A stretch of 64,000 bases of DNA from Sandaracinus amylolyticus (GCF_021631985.1 NZ_CP070225.1:10416001-10480000); one strand, 5' to 3'; numbered from the stretch's first letter, positions 45,980-54,560 are shown. Notes: a model not told the origin generated them from the letters alone. Made by a program: numbers and translations.

Positions 45980-46539
45980 AGGTCGAGGACGTCTGGGCGA
46001 TGGGGCCCGCGGAGTGGCGCGCGCTGCTGCGCGACGGACACCCGATCGATCCCGACGCGCTCGCGGGATGGAGCTATCGCGGCACGAGCCTCGGCATGCC
46101 GGCGATCGTCGATCGCGTGACCTGGAAGACCTTCCAGAAGTGCTTCCATCGCGACGACGCGGGCGTGATGCGCGGGTGGAACGTGCGGCTCGTGCAGGAC
46201 GGCACGACCCAGCGCGGCGCGCCGAGCGAGCCCCAGCGCGATCGCCGCGGCGAGCCGGTGACGTTCGGGCACTTCCGCGTCGTGCCGGCGCGCGATCGCG
46301 GCGTGCCCCACGGCTTCGATCGCGGCTTGTTGCTCGACTACGGCGGCCTGAGCGCGCGGGCGATCGGTCCGCTCTCGCGCCTGCGCGATCCGATCGTCGC
46401 GCTGCGCGCGGGCGACGCGGATCTGCTGCTCGGCTGGTCGTACCTCGCGGCCCTCGGGCGCACCATCGACACGCCGAGCTTCTTCACGCTCGAGCGCGAG
46501 GCGCGCACCGCGCACGTGCCGCTCACTTGTACTCGATGA
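45976..46539 (+). CDS. Unknown protein, third gene of the GntR operon
   Basis: A 187-aa soluble protein. SYRGTSLGMPAIVDRVTWKTFQK, GWNVRLVQDG and GHFRVVPARD, then FDRGLLLDYGG and ADLLLGWSYLAALG, suggest a beta-barrel or lipocalin-like fold, but I cannot name a family. It starts within the stop of the preceding gene (ATGA). Its end overlaps the convergent glycosyltransferase by 17 bases. Confidence 0.7.
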   Translation: MKVEDVWAMGPAEWRALLRDGHPIDPDALAGWSYRGTSLGMPAIVDRVTWKTFQKCFHRDDAGVMRGWNVRLVQDGTTQRGAPSEPQRDRRGEPVTFGHFRVVPARDRGVPHGFDRGLLLDYGGLSARAIGPLSRLRDPIVALRAGDADLLLGWSYLAALGRTIDTPSFFTLEREARTAHVPLTCTR

Positions 46540-47530
46540 GACGCACGCGCTCGCCGCGCAGGCGCGCGCGATGGAACTGCAGCACGCCCTGCAGCTCCGC
46601 GAACTTCGCGATCGTGATCGCCACTGCGTACGTCGCGGCATCGCGACGATGTCGCCCGCGCCGGCGCGTCGCGCGATAGGCGCGCCACGCCGAGATCGGA
46701 TATCCGCCGAGCAGCGCGAGGCTCGCGCCGAACGTGGGCACCGCGAGCCCGGCCGCGGCCGCGGGGACGATCGCGCCCCAGAGCCAGATGCGATTCTCCG
46801 CGCTGCGCGCGCGCGCACCGCGCACCCGAGCGCGACGAGACGCGTGCTCCGCCGACGCGTGCCCCGATCGCACGCATCGCTTCCACCACTGCGACGCGCG
46901 GGTCATCGCCGCGTCGTGCAGCGTCATCTCCGCGTCGACGCGCTCGATCCGCCACCCGAGATCGCGCATCCGCGCGCAGAGGTCGGGCTCCTCGCCCGCG
47001 ATGAGCGTCGCGTCGAACCCACCGGCCGCGCGGAACGCGTCGAGGCGCATCATCGAGTCGCCGCCGCACGCCGCCGCGTCGCCGATCGGCGTGTCCCACT
47101 CGACGTCGGTGATGCGGTTCCACACGCTCGCGTCGGGCCTGCGCTCGCGACGCCGCCCGCACACCGCGGCGAGCTCGGGATCCGCATCGAGCCGCGCGCG
47201 CGCGGTCTCGAGCCAGCCCGGCATCACCTCGCAGTCGCCGTCGACGAATTGCACGTAGCGCAGCGCGGGCGCGATCTCGAGCAGTCGCTCGACGCCTGCG
47301 TTGCGCGCGCGTGCCGCGGTGAACGGCACCGAGCCGTCGAGCTCGACGACCTCGATCCCACGCGCCCGCGCCGCCGCGACGCTGCCGTCGGTCGAGCCCG
47401 AGTCGACGTAGACGACGCGTGTCCCGTCACCCGGCGCGAGCAGCGCGGACAGGGAGTCGAAGCAGCGGACGAGACGCACGCCCTCGTTGCGCCCGATCAG
47501 GACGCACCCGACCTCGGCGAGACCACCCAT
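46523..47530 (-). CDS. Family 2 glycosyltransferase
   Basis: A 335-aa GT-A-type glycosyltransferase: VGCVLIGRNEGVRL (7-20), VVYVDSGSTDGS (39-50), the metal-binding DxD as VDGDC (96-100), and AGEEPDLCARMRDLG with the likely catalytic acid. Two hydrophobic segments near the C-terminus (about 249-277) suggest membrane attachment. The sugar donor and acceptor are not readable. It stands alone, not in a polysaccharide cluster. Confidence 0.88.
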   Translation of the reverse strand: MGGLAEVGCVLIGRNEGVRLVRCFDSLSALLAPGDGTRVVYVDSGSTDGSVAAARARGIEVVELDGSVPFTAARARNAGVERLLEIAPALRYVQFVDGDCEVMPGWLETARARLDADPELAAVCGRRRERRPDASVWNRITDVEWDTPIGDAAACGGDSMMRLDAFRAAGGFDATLIAGEEPDLCARMRDLGWRIERVDAEMTLHDAAMTRASQWWKRCVRSGHASAEHASRRARVRGARARSAENRIWLWGAIVPAAAAGLAVPTFGASLALLGGYPISAWRAYRATRRRGRHRRDAATYAVAITIAKFAELQGVLQFHRARLRGERVRLIEYK

Positions 47531-47569
47531 GCTCGAGAGATGTAGGCACCTGCGCGGTCACGACGAGAA

Positions 47570-47602
47570 GAGCCCGGTCCGGGGAATTCCCCGGCCGGGC
47601 TC
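47570..47602 (-). terminator. Strong hairpin after the outer-membrane protein gene
   Basis: GAGCCCGGTCCGGGGAA and TTCCCCGGCCGGGCTC pair with a single bulge, with the palindrome GGGGAATTCCCC at the tip. It is 25 nt downstream of the stop at 47627 on the minus strand and just upstream of the glycosyltransferase start. No T-tract. Confidence 0.75.
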
Positions 47603-47626
47603 GTTCGAGTGCGCCTATCGAGCGAA

Positions 47627-48973
47627 TCAGCGCATGCGCCAGACGAGGTCGACCGAGCCCGCGAGGAACTGATCCGCCGCGCCGCCCGCGATGTACGTGT
47701 CGCCGGGCTCGGGGTTCATCGAGAACCAGTAGCGGGTCATCTCGAAGCCGGCGCGCACGCCGACGCCGATGTCGCTCTCCCAGCCGAGGTGCGCCGAGAG
47801 GTCCATGCCGGTGCCCGAGTTGCGCGGGAACCACGTCCCGAGCGCGCCGGTCCCGGTGAGCACGCGCCATCCGAACGACGCCTCGGTGTAGATGCCCGCG
47901 CCGACGTCGAGGCGCGCACGCACCGCGGGACGCACGAACTGGTACTCGACGTTCGGCAGCGCCGCGGTGTTGCCGCCGCTCGACGCGCCGAGCGTGAAGG
48001 TGTGGATGCCGCCGCCGAGGCCGATGCCGAGCTCGAGCGGCGCGAGCGGGATGCGCAGATCCGCGCCGCCGCGGATGTCGATCGAGTCGGTCGGGTACGT
48101 CGTGCCGTCGCGCTGGCGCGACTGGATGCCGAGCGCGCCGCCGAGGTAGAGCTCGACGCCGATGTTCGCGAGGAAGTCCTGGGTGAAGTGCGCGCCCGGG
48201 TACCACCGCGCCTGCGCCCGGAGCGTCCACCCGATCGGGAGCTGGTAGGGACGCAGCGTCAGGAAGATGTCGTCGTTGTACGAGTAGTCGCGCGAGAAGC
48301 CCGACGCGCCGATCGCCACCCAGAGCGGCGAGAGCTGCGGCCCGCTCGCGTTGCCGCGGCTCGAGCTCGACTCGCTCTCTTCCTCGCCGTCGTCCGCGTC
48401 ACCACCGCGGCGCGAGAGCGCCGGCGGCGCCTCGTCCTCGATGTCGCTCATGTCGCGCGACGACGCGCGCGACGACGATCCGCCCGACGACGCGCGCCCG
48501 GGCACGTTGCCCTGCGACATCGAGAAGCCGATGCGATCGAAGAGCTGGCTGCGCACCTGCGAGCGGAGGCGGCCCGCGCCGCGCCCCGAGAACGTCTCTT
48601 CCGCGAGCTGCGCGCCGCTCGACGCGTCGCTCACGGTCACGCGCAGCTGGAAGCGCCGGCCGCGCCGCGTCACGCGCCCTTCGACGATCGCGCGCGCGCC
48701 GATCTCGCCGGCGACCTCGGGCGACGCTGGATCCGCGCCCAGGCGCGTCGCCGCGCGCTGCACCTCGGAGCTGCTCGCGACGTCCCAGCCGCCGCCCTCG
48801 AGCGAGCGCACCACCTCGGTGCGCGCCGCGTCGGCGCCGGGGCCGGAGAAGTCGAGCACGATCGCGCGGCGGTCCTGCGCCTCGCTCGTGCTCGGAGAGA
48901 GCGAGCCCACCAGCGCCGCGAGCGCGGCGGCGAGCCCGATCGTGGTGGAGACATGGGTCAGCGCGTTCCGCAT
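47627..48973 (-). CDS. Exported outer-membrane barrel-type protein
   Basis: A 448-aa exported protein. After the signal peptide (ends about STSEAQ) comes a 130-residue domain RAIVLDFSGPGADAARTEV ... VEGRVTRRGRRFQLRVTV, similar to the TolB-N-like or curli CsgG-like fold used by periplasmic proteins to gather information on substrates. A Ser/Arg/Asp/Glu linker with many serines follows (about 150-200). The last 250 residues are beta-rich and end in VDLVWRMR, consistent with a barrel. The function is unknown. It is 68 nt downstream of the cytochrome-like gene, probably in one operon. Confidence 0.7.
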   Translation of the reverse strand: MRNALTHVSTTIGLAAALAALVGSLSPSTSEAQDRRAIVLDFSGPGADAARTEVVRSLEGGGWDVASSSEVQRAATRLGADPASPEVAGEIGARAIVEGRVTRRGRRFQLRVTVSDASSGAQLAEETFSGRGAGRLRSQVRSQLFDRIGFSMSQGNVPGRASSGGSSSRASSRDMSDIEDEAPPALSRRGGDADDGEEESESSSSRGNASGPQLSPLWVAIGASGFSRDYSYNDDIFLTLRPYQLPIGWTLRAQARWYPGAHFTQDFLANIGVELYLGGALGIQSRQRDGTTYPTDSIDIRGGADLRIPLAPLELGIGLGGGIHTFTLGASSGGNTAALPNVEYQFVRPAVRARLDVGAGIYTEASFGWRVLTGTGALGTWFPRNSGTGMDLSAHLGWESDIGVGVRAGFEMTRYWFSMNPEPGDTYIAGGAADQFLAGSVDLVWRMR

Positions 48974-49041
48974 GGGTCGTCCCTTCGTCCTCGGCGTCGT
49001 CGTCTTCGTCCCGGTCACGTTCTCGATGGCGATCGCGGAGG

Positions 49042-49560
49042 TCACGGGCTGAGGCCCGCGATCCACGTGCGAACCGCCGCCAGCTGCTCGTCGCTCAGCG
49101 AGCCGCGGAGGAGCGGCATGCGCCCACCGCACTCGGGCGTCGCCGACTCCATCTTCTCGAGGAGGTACGACGCGTCGGGATCGCCCGGCACCACGAGGAT
49201 GCGATCGGCGCAGCCCGTCGCGGCGATGTTCACGACGCGATCGCGCGCCCCGGCGCTCACGAGGTCGAGCCCGAGCGCGGGCGACGACGCGCCGTGGCAG
49301 CCGCTGCCCGCGCAGTTCTCGGCGAGCACGTCGGCCCAGTTCAGGCCACCGCCGCCGCCGGCGTCGGCTCCGGGCGTGCCCGAGTCCTCGTCGGTCGGCG
49401 GAGCGCCTCCGTCCTGGCCTCCGCCGCCGCCGCCCGCGTCGGTGCCGCCGAGCCCGAAGCGCTCGGGGTTCTGGAGGTCACCGGCGCATGCCGTGAGCAT
49501 CGCGGGCGCGATCATGATCGTGGCGAGCGCGACGATCCTCGTCAGGGCGGTGCCAGCCAT
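49042..49560 (-). CDS. Cytochrome-like lipoprotein with CX4CH motif
   Basis: A 172-aa lipoprotein (LTAC, Cys25) with a Gly/Asp-rich linker, then NCAGSGCHGASSPALGLDL, VPGDPDASYLLEKM and MPLLRGSLSDEQLAAVRTWI. The second half matches small c-type cytochrome domains of the planctomycete cytochrome C class, but the heme motif is CAGSGCH, with four residues between the cysteines instead of two. CX4CH motifs are known to bind heme in some proteins; this may also have lost heme. AGGAAGAGGAAGGAG precedes the ATG. Likely operon with 47627. Confidence 0.7.
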   Translation of the reverse strand: MAGTALTRIVALATIMIAPAMLTACAGDLQNPERFGLGGTDAGGGGGGQDGGAPPTDEDSGTPGADAGGGGGLNWADVLAENCAGSGCHGASSPALGLDLVSAGARDRVVNIAATGCADRILVVPGDPDASYLLEKMESATPECGGRMPLLRGSLSDEQLAAVRTWIAGLSP

Positions 49561-49770
49561 CCGAGCTCCTTCCTCTTCCTCCGCGCGTCCTGCGCAGCGG
49601 CCGCGGCCCAGTGCAGGCGGCGTACCGCTCACGATCCCAGCGGAATGTGCGCAGAATCGCGAAACGGGAGCCGTGGGTGCTCCGATCGGCGGAGCCATCG
49701 GTGCTCTCCGCGGGGATCGCAGACCCCGTCGTGCTCCACGCGAGTCCCCGCGCGCGCACGGGGGGCGCGC

Positions 49771-50682
49771 CTAGGCGGGATTGACGTGGACGACCACGCG
49801 CGCGACGTCGTCCTCGCGGGCGAGCCGCGCCTGGACCGCGTGCGCGATGTCGTGGGCCGCGTGGAGCGTCATCTCCCGAGGCACCGCGATCTCGACGTAG
49901 AGGTGCAGCGACGCGCCCGACCACGTCGCGAGCAGCTCGTCGATCGCGCGCACGCCCTCGACGCTCGCCGCGATCCGCGAGAGCTCGCGCTGGCGGTCCG
50001 CGGGCGCAGCTGCGCCCATGACCAGCCCGACGTTCTCGCGCGCGAGGCGCACCCCCGCGAACCCCACGTAGATCGCGATCACGATCGCGAGCACCGAGTC
50101 GACGCTCGGCATCTGCCAGCGCGCCAGGGCGTACCCGATCAGCGCGACCGAGCCGACCAGGACGTCGTTGCGGGCGTCGACCCGCAGCGCGTCGAGCGCG
50201 GGGTTGGCCCGGCGGGCGAGGGCGCGCGAGGCGAGCATCGAGATCGCGCCCTTGAACACGACCTTCGTGAGAAAGGCGACCGCCACCGGCCAGTCGAGCT
50301 CGGCCTCCGCCCCGGTCGCGAGCGCGACCACCGCCGTCCGCAGCACCTCGACCGAGAGCACCCCCGCGAGCACCGCGACCACGAGCGCCGCGAGCGGCTC
50401 GGCGCGCCCGTGACCGAGCGGGTGATCGTCGTCGGCGGGCTGCGCGGCCTGGCGCACCGCCCACACCAGCGCGGCCCCCGCGAGCATGTCCGAGATCGAG
50501 TCCGCGGCCTGCGCGAGGGCGAGCTGGCTGCCGAACGCGAAGTGCACGACCAGCAGCGCGATCGACATCGCGAAGCTGCCGGCGATGCTCGCGTAGGTGA
50601 GCGCTGCGACGCTGGGATCCCGGCCGGACGACACGGCGGGCGAGTCTGTGCGCACGGCGTCGTCCCGTCGATCGATGACCAC
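49771..50682 (-). CDS. Cation diffusion facilitator (FieF-like) transporter
   Basis: A 303-aa CDF metal/proton antiporter: AQAADSISDMLAG (metal-binding Asp pair in helix 2), HPLGHGRAEPLAAL after helix 3, LRVDARNDVLVGSVAL (second Asp pair in helix 5), and a C-terminal cytoplasmic domain with EIAVPREMTLHAAHDIAHAV. Zn(II), Fe(II) or other divalent cations are likely cargo; the Asp/Asp pattern resembles FieF rather than Zn-specific His variants. The GTG at 50682 is chosen as the first start that keeps an intact N-terminus clear of the divergent gene. Confidence 0.9.
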   Translation of the reverse strand: MVIDRRDDAVRTDSPAVSSGRDPSVAALTYASIAGSFAMSIALLVVHFAFGSQLALAQAADSISDMLAGAALVWAVRQAAQPADDDHPLGHGRAEPLAALVVAVLAGVLSVEVLRTAVVALATGAEAELDWPVAVAFLTKVVFKGAISMLASRALARRANPALDALRVDARNDVLVGSVALIGYALARWQMPSVDSVLAIVIAIYVGFAGVRLARENVGLVMGAAAPADRQRELSRIAASVEGVRAIDELLATWSGASLHLYVEIAVPREMTLHAAHDIAHAVQARLAREDDVARVVVHVNPA

Positions 50683-50763
50683 GTCTCTTTCTTGGGCGCC
50701 GAGGGCCGAGCCGGTAGACTCGCCTACATCCAACCACACGGCTCCGCGCGGGCCGATAGGAGC

Positions 50764-51132
50764 ATGATGCGCATCGTCGAACGCCGGATCCGCCGCAGCG
50801 AGCAGCGCGAGCTCGCGCTTCGTTACCAGATCGATCACGCGCGCGACCAGGCGCGGCTCGAGGCGCTGGTGCTCGCGGACGAAGCGGGCATCGCGCTCGC
50901 GGAGTCGGGGGATCGCGCGGTGTGCGAGGAGCTCGCGGCGATCGCGCCGCTGCTCGGTCGGACGATCTCGATGCCGATGCCGCCGCTGCTCCGCGGGGCC
51001 GACGTCGCGGTGCGCACGATGCGCGTGCACGGCCAGCCGCTCTACCTCGCGTCGATCGGCGGGACCGTCGCGCGCGATGCGCTCCTCGCGACGTCGCTCC
51101 GCGGCGTCGAGCGCATCCTCGCCGCGAATTGA
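50764..51132 (+). CDS. Small roadblock-like protein (tentative)
   Basis: A 122-aa soluble protein with basic N-terminus (RIVERRIRRSEQRELALRY) followed by ALVLADEAGIALAESGDRAVCEELAAIAPLLG and a beta-strand pair YLASIGG. The LADEAG-x-x-LA-x-SGD pattern recalls roadblock/LC7 domains that partner small GTPases in myxobacteria, but no GTPase gene is adjacent, so this is a weak call. Two ATGs (50764, 50767) are possible starts. Confidence 0.55.
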   Translation: MMRIVERRIRRSEQRELALRYQIDHARDQARLEALVLADEAGIALAESGDRAVCEELAAIAPLLGRTISMPMPPLLRGADVAVRTMRVHGQPLYLASIGGTVARDALLATSLRGVERILAAN

Positions 51133-51204
51133 TGGACGCGCGGAAGGAGATCTCGGGCTTTCGTGGGTGAAGGAGCGAGCGTGGCGCGCCGAGAGCGGGT
51201 CTTC

Positions 51205-51210
51205 TATGCT
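51205..51210 (+). promoter_or_regulatory. -10-like TATGCT before the Cys-rich lipoprotein gene
   Basis: TATGCT lies 9 nt before the GTG at 51220. If it is the -10 box, the transcript starts almost at that GTG, which argues against the longer starts at 51163 and 51181. Confidence 0.4.
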
Positions 51211-51219
51211 GCGCGCCCC

Positions 51220-51609
51220 GTGCGCTTCCTTCGCTCCGTGATCCTCGCGCTCGTCGCGGCCCAAGCCGCCGCGTGCGCCCCGCAGATCGGCGACTCGTGC
51301 TCGAGCGCCAGCAACTGCTCGATCAACGGCGATCGCCTGTGCGACATCGCGCAGCCCGGCGGGTACTGCACGGTCTTCGACTGCGAGCCCGATCGCTGCC
51401 CCGACGACTCGGTGTGCGTGCGCTTCAACCCGCAGCCGGCGCGCCGCGCGATCGTCGCGTGCATGCGTCGGTGCGGGAGCAGCGGGGACTGCCGCGAGGA
51501 CGACGGCTACCGCTGCGTGTCGGCGGAGGATCTCGCGGAGATGGAGCTCGAGGTCGAGGTCCGCGACACCGACGTCCAGCGCTTCTGCGTGGCCGTCGAC
51601 GCGGAGTGA
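51220..51609 (+). CDS. Small Cys-rich lipoprotein
   Basis: A 129-aa lipoprotein from GTG 51220, giving a compact signal peptide (VRFLRSVILALVAAQAAAC, Cys19). GTGs at 51181 (with AAGGAG upstream) and 51163 would add an atypically long N-terminal region. The mature part has about ten cysteines in SCSSASNCSINGDRLC, YCTVFDCEPDRCPDDSVC and CMRRCGSSGDCREDDGYRC, a disulfide-rich pattern common in uncharacterised myxobacterial surface proteins. Function unknown. Confidence 0.7.
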   Translation: MRFLRSVILALVAAQAAACAPQIGDSCSSASNCSINGDRLCDIAQPGGYCTVFDCEPDRCPDDSVCVRFNPQPARRAIVACMRRCGSSGDCREDDGYRCVSAEDLAEMELEVEVRDTDVQRFCVAVDAE

Positions 51610-51637
51610 GACTGCTCGCGAGCGGGCCGGGTCGAGA

Positions 51638-51658
51638 GGGGAGGCGCGCAGCCTCCCC
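51638..51658. terminator. 8-bp hairpin between convergent Cys-rich protein genes
   Basis: GGGGAGGC and GCCTCCCC flank GCGCA in the 57-bp gap between the stops at 51609 (+) and 51667 (-). It can serve both genes. A separate 10-bp palindrome, GCTCGCGAGC, is at 51614-51623. Confidence 0.6.
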
Positions 51659-51666
51659 CGGAATGC

Positions 51667-52755
51667 TCAGCGCACCGCGGCGCCGCTGAGATCGAGCAGA
51701 CGATCGATCTCGCACGACCCGCGGTGTCGATAGGGCCGACCCGGGCAGAACATGCTCGCGCGGAAGTCCTGGCCCTCGCAGTCGCAGAACACCTGGGTGT
51801 CCCGCACGCAGGCGCGCTCGGGGCGACCGCACGTCCACTCCATACCGCATCCCGCGGGTCCCTGACACACCTGGTTCCCCGGACAGTCGCGGTTGGTGCG
51901 GCAGGAGCGCTCGCCGCGGCGCGGCGCGGGCTCCTCGGGGATCGACATCGCGACGCTCGTCGCTGCGCCGGCATCGCGCTCCCGGCTCGCGATCGGCGCT
52001 CCGGCATCGCGCTCTCGGCTCGCGATCGCCACGCCCGCGTCGCGCTCCCGGGTCGCGATCGGCGCACCGGCGTCGGGCTCCTCGGCGCGCGCGATCGCCT
52101 CGCGACAAGCGCCGCGGTGCACGAACGGACGCCCCGGGCACGTCGAGCTCGCGTGGAACGTCTGCCCGTCGCACCCGCAGAACGCCGCGCGATCGCGGGT
52201 GCATCCGCGCGCCCGCACGCACGTCCAGTCGGTGCTGCACCCCGCGATGCCGAAGCACGTGAGCCCGCGCCCGCACTGCGAGCTCGACTCGCAGGTGCGG
52301 TCCTGCGTCGTCGGCGGCTCGTCGTAGTCGTGGATGCCGAGCTCGGTGCCCGCGGCGATCAGCTCGCCCATCGCCTCGCAGGGCCCGACGTGCGCGTAGG
52401 GCTTCCCCGGACATCCGCCGCGCGCGTAGAACGTCGCGCCGTCGCAGTCGCAGTACGCGACGTTCTCGTCCATGCACTCGCGCGCCTCGCCGCACGCCCA
52501 GTCGCTCGTGCATCCCGGCGCGCCGCGGCACTGCATGCCCGCGCCGCACGAGTCGCTGCGCATGCACGCCGGGCCCTCGGGCGCCCGATCGTCCTCCGGC
52601 ACCGCGAGCCCCGGCTCCTCGACCGGCGCCTCGGCGACCGGTGTGCCCGCGTCCATGCGCTCCTCGCGTGGACGCTCGGGCGGCGGCCGCTCGGGGCCCG
52701 AGCACGCAGACGCGATCAGCAGCGCGATCGAGAGCGGGAGCGTGAGCCGGCGCAT
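51667..52755 (-). CDS. Lipoprotein with three Cys-rich repeats
   Basis: A 362-aa lipoprotein (ASAC, Cys18). Three modules of about 60 residues (near 64-127, 153-215 and 285-352) share C-x4-C, CxGxxGC-x3-WTC, F/YCDCDGQTF and a closing CPGRPYxHRGxC. Between the second and third is a short exact-like repeat of RERDAG(V/A)xIAS in about four copies, which is also repetitive at DNA level (51960-52070). The modules resemble small extracellular disulfide domains. Function unknown; a surface or predation-related role would be speculation. Confidence 0.72.
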   Translation of the reverse strand: MRRLTLPLSIALLIASACSGPERPPPERPREERMDAGTPVAEAPVEEPGLAVPEDDRAPEGPACMRSDSCGAGMQCRGAPGCTSDWACGEARECMDENVAYCDCDGATFYARGGCPGKPYAHVGPCEAMGELIAAGTELGIHDYDEPPTTQDRTCESSSQCGRGLTCFGIAGCSTDWTCVRARGCTRDRAAFCGCDGQTFHASSTCPGRPFVHRGACREAIARAEEPDAGAPIATRERDAGVAIASRERDAGAPIASRERDAGAATSVAMSIPEEPAPRRGERSCRTNRDCPGNQVCQGPAGCGMEWTCGRPERACVRDTQVFCDCEGQDFRASMFCPGRPYRHRGSCEIDRLLDLSGAAVR

Positions 52756-52819
52756 GACGTTCGCAGCACGGAGCCATACACGAGGTGCGCGCGCGATGGA
52801 ACCCCGCGATGGTTGGCGC

Positions 52820-52825
52820 TAGGCT
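52820..52825 (+). promoter_or_regulatory. -10-like TAGGCT before the ArsA-type gene
   Basis: TAGGCT lies 10 nt before the ATG at 52836, with no Shine-Dalgarno between. The same box stands 13 nt before glmU and 11 nt before the gene at 60943. Confidence 0.4.
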
Positions 52826-52835
52826 CGCCGGCCTC

Positions 52836-54005
52836 ATGCCTGGCTCGCTGCGAGACGTCGTCGACTCCCACCGCGTCGTCGTGTGCGTCGGGTCCGGAGG
52901 CGTCGGCAAGACCACGACCGCGGCGTCGCTCGCGCTGCACGCCGCGATGCGCGGGCGCCGCGTGCTCTGCCTGACGATCGACCCCGCGAAGCGCCTCGCG
53001 AACAGCCTCGGCCTGAACGAGATGACGACCGAGGAGCAGGTCGTCCCGAAGGCGCTCTTCGACGCGCAGGGCCTCGCGATGCGTGGTGCGCTGAGCGCGA
53101 TGATGCTCGACACCAAGCGCACGTTCGACGAGCTGGTGCGCCGCACCGCGTCGAGCCCCGAGCGCGCCGAGCGCATCCTCGGCAACAAGCTCTACCAGTA
53201 CATCTCCACGTCGCTCGCGGGCACGCAGGAGTACATGGCGATGGAGAAGCTCCACGCCGTGAAGAACGACCCGCGCTACGACCTGATCGTCCTCGACACG
53301 CCGCCGACCTCGAACGCGCTCGACTTCCTCGATGCGCCCGAGCGGCTCGCGGGGCTCGTCGACTCGCCGGCGATGCGCTGGTTCGTCCAGGCGTTCGAGG
53401 GCGCGGGCAAGCTCTCGCTGAACCTCGTCGGCAAGGGCGCGGCGTTCCTCCTGCGCGGGCTCTCGAAGTTCACGGGCACCGGGTTCCTCGAGGAGGTCGC
53501 GGCGTTCATCACCGACTTCAACGATCTCTTCGGCGGCTTCCGGGCGCGCGCGCAGGAGGTCGCGAGCGACTTCCGCTCGGCCGAGGTCGCGTTCGTGATC
53601 GTGACGAGCCCCGCGCCGCTCGCGATCGAAGAGGCGATCTACTTCGGCGAGCGCCTCGCCGAGGCGGGCATGCGTCGCGACGCGTTCGTGATCAACCAGG
53701 TGCACCAGCTGATCGCGGAGCCGAGCGCGCCGACGTCGCAGCTCGAGGCCGAGGCGAGGGCGCACCTCCCGGAGGGCGTCGACGCGGCGAAGATGGTCGC
53801 GCGCATGCGGCGCGCGCTCGACGACGCGCGCCTGCGCGCGGTCGCGGATCGGCTCGAGGCGGATCGCCTGAAGAACCGTAGCGGCAAGGACGCGCTCTAC
53901 GTCGAGGTGCCGGTGCTCGAGCACGACGTGCACGACCTCGGATCCCTGGCGCGCGTCGCGAGCTACCTCGTCGGCGAGCGCCAGAACGAAGTCGTCACGC
54001 ACTGA
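52836..54005 (+). CDS. ArsA/Get3-type ATPase
   Basis: A 389-aa soluble P-loop ATPase of the ArsA/Get3/MinD group. It shows the deviant Walker A GSGGVGKTTTAASLAL (19-34), switch I TIDPAKRLANSLG and Walker B-like YDLIVLDTPPT, with the MRRALDDARL region toward the C-terminus. Myxobacteria carry paired ArsA-like genes of unknown role; here it is single and no arsenite pump or tail-anchor partner is adjacent. The stop directly abuts the stop of the convergent membrane protein. Confidence 0.88.
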   Translation: MPGSLRDVVDSHRVVVCVGSGGVGKTTTAASLALHAAMRGRRVLCLTIDPAKRLANSLGLNEMTTEEQVVPKALFDAQGLAMRGALSAMMLDTKRTFDELVRRTASSPERAERILGNKLYQYISTSLAGTQEYMAMEKLHAVKNDPRYDLIVLDTPPTSNALDFLDAPERLAGLVDSPAMRWFVQAFEGAGKLSLNLVGKGAAFLLRGLSKFTGTGFLEEVAAFITDFNDLFGGFRARAQEVASDFRSAEVAFVIVTSPAPLAIEEAIYFGERLAEAGMRRDAFVINQVHQLIAEPSAPTSQLEAEARAHLPEGVDAAKMVARMRRALDDARLRAVADRLEADRLKNRSGKDALYVEVPVLEHDVHDLGSLARVASYLVGERQNEVVTH

Positions 54006-54560
54006 TCAGCGCGGCACCGGCACGCCGGTGTGGCGCTCGATCGGGCCGATGAACGTCGCGTCGGTCGGGAGACGGATCGCGGTGAGCACCATGCCGGTCG
54101 CGATGAACGCGCCCCACACGTGCGCGGGCTGACCGAGGAACGCGGACACGAGACCAATCGCGCTCACCGCCTCCGCGAGCGCCATGGACACGATGAACGG
54201 TGCGAACGCGATCGCGCTCACCTGCCGGCGCACCGCGCTCGGGTCGGTGTACTCGCGGATCGTGGGGACCACGCCGCGGAACCCGACGGGCGCGGTCGGG
54301 TCGGGCACCTCGCGCAGCTCGAACCGATGCCGCTCGATCGCGCTGCGCAACAGGAACGGCGGCACGAGGAACGACGCGATCGCGCAGCCGATCGCGAGGC
54401 AGATCAGGAGCGCGAGCGTCGTGTCGTCGGGCGCAGTCGGCTGCACCTCGACGAGCGGGATCGCGAGCAGCGCGACGTAGACGAGCTGCGAGCACAACAT
54501 CGCGAACCACATGATGCGCGGGACGAAGAGCAGCGGCGGCGACGACGTCGAGGTGGCCAC
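54006..54560 (-). CDS. Four-helix membrane protein of unknown function
   Basis: A 184-aa protein with two helices in the first half (IMWFAMLCSQLVYVALLAIPL and LALLICLAIGCAIASFLVPPF) and two in the second (AIAFAPFIVSMALAEAVSAIG and HVWGAFIATGMVLTAI). A soluble loop of about 45 residues lies between the pairs. I know small bacterial proteins of this layout only as uncharacterised families. No function can be given. Confidence 0.65.
   Translation of the reverse strand: MATSTSSPPLLFVPRIMWFAMLCSQLVYVALLAIPLVEVQPTAPDDTTLALLICLAIGCAIASFLVPPFLLRSAIERHRFELREVPDPTAPVGFRGVVPTIREYTDPSAVRRQVSAIAFAPFIVSMALAEAVSAIGLVSAFLGQPAHVWGAFIATGMVLTAIRLPTDATFIGPIERHTGVPVPR

Noticed and set aside
52836-54005. Arsenic resistance operon
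   Set aside because: The ATPase is ArsA-like, but arsB, arsC, arsR and arsD are absent; the neighbours are lipoproteins and an unknown membrane protein.
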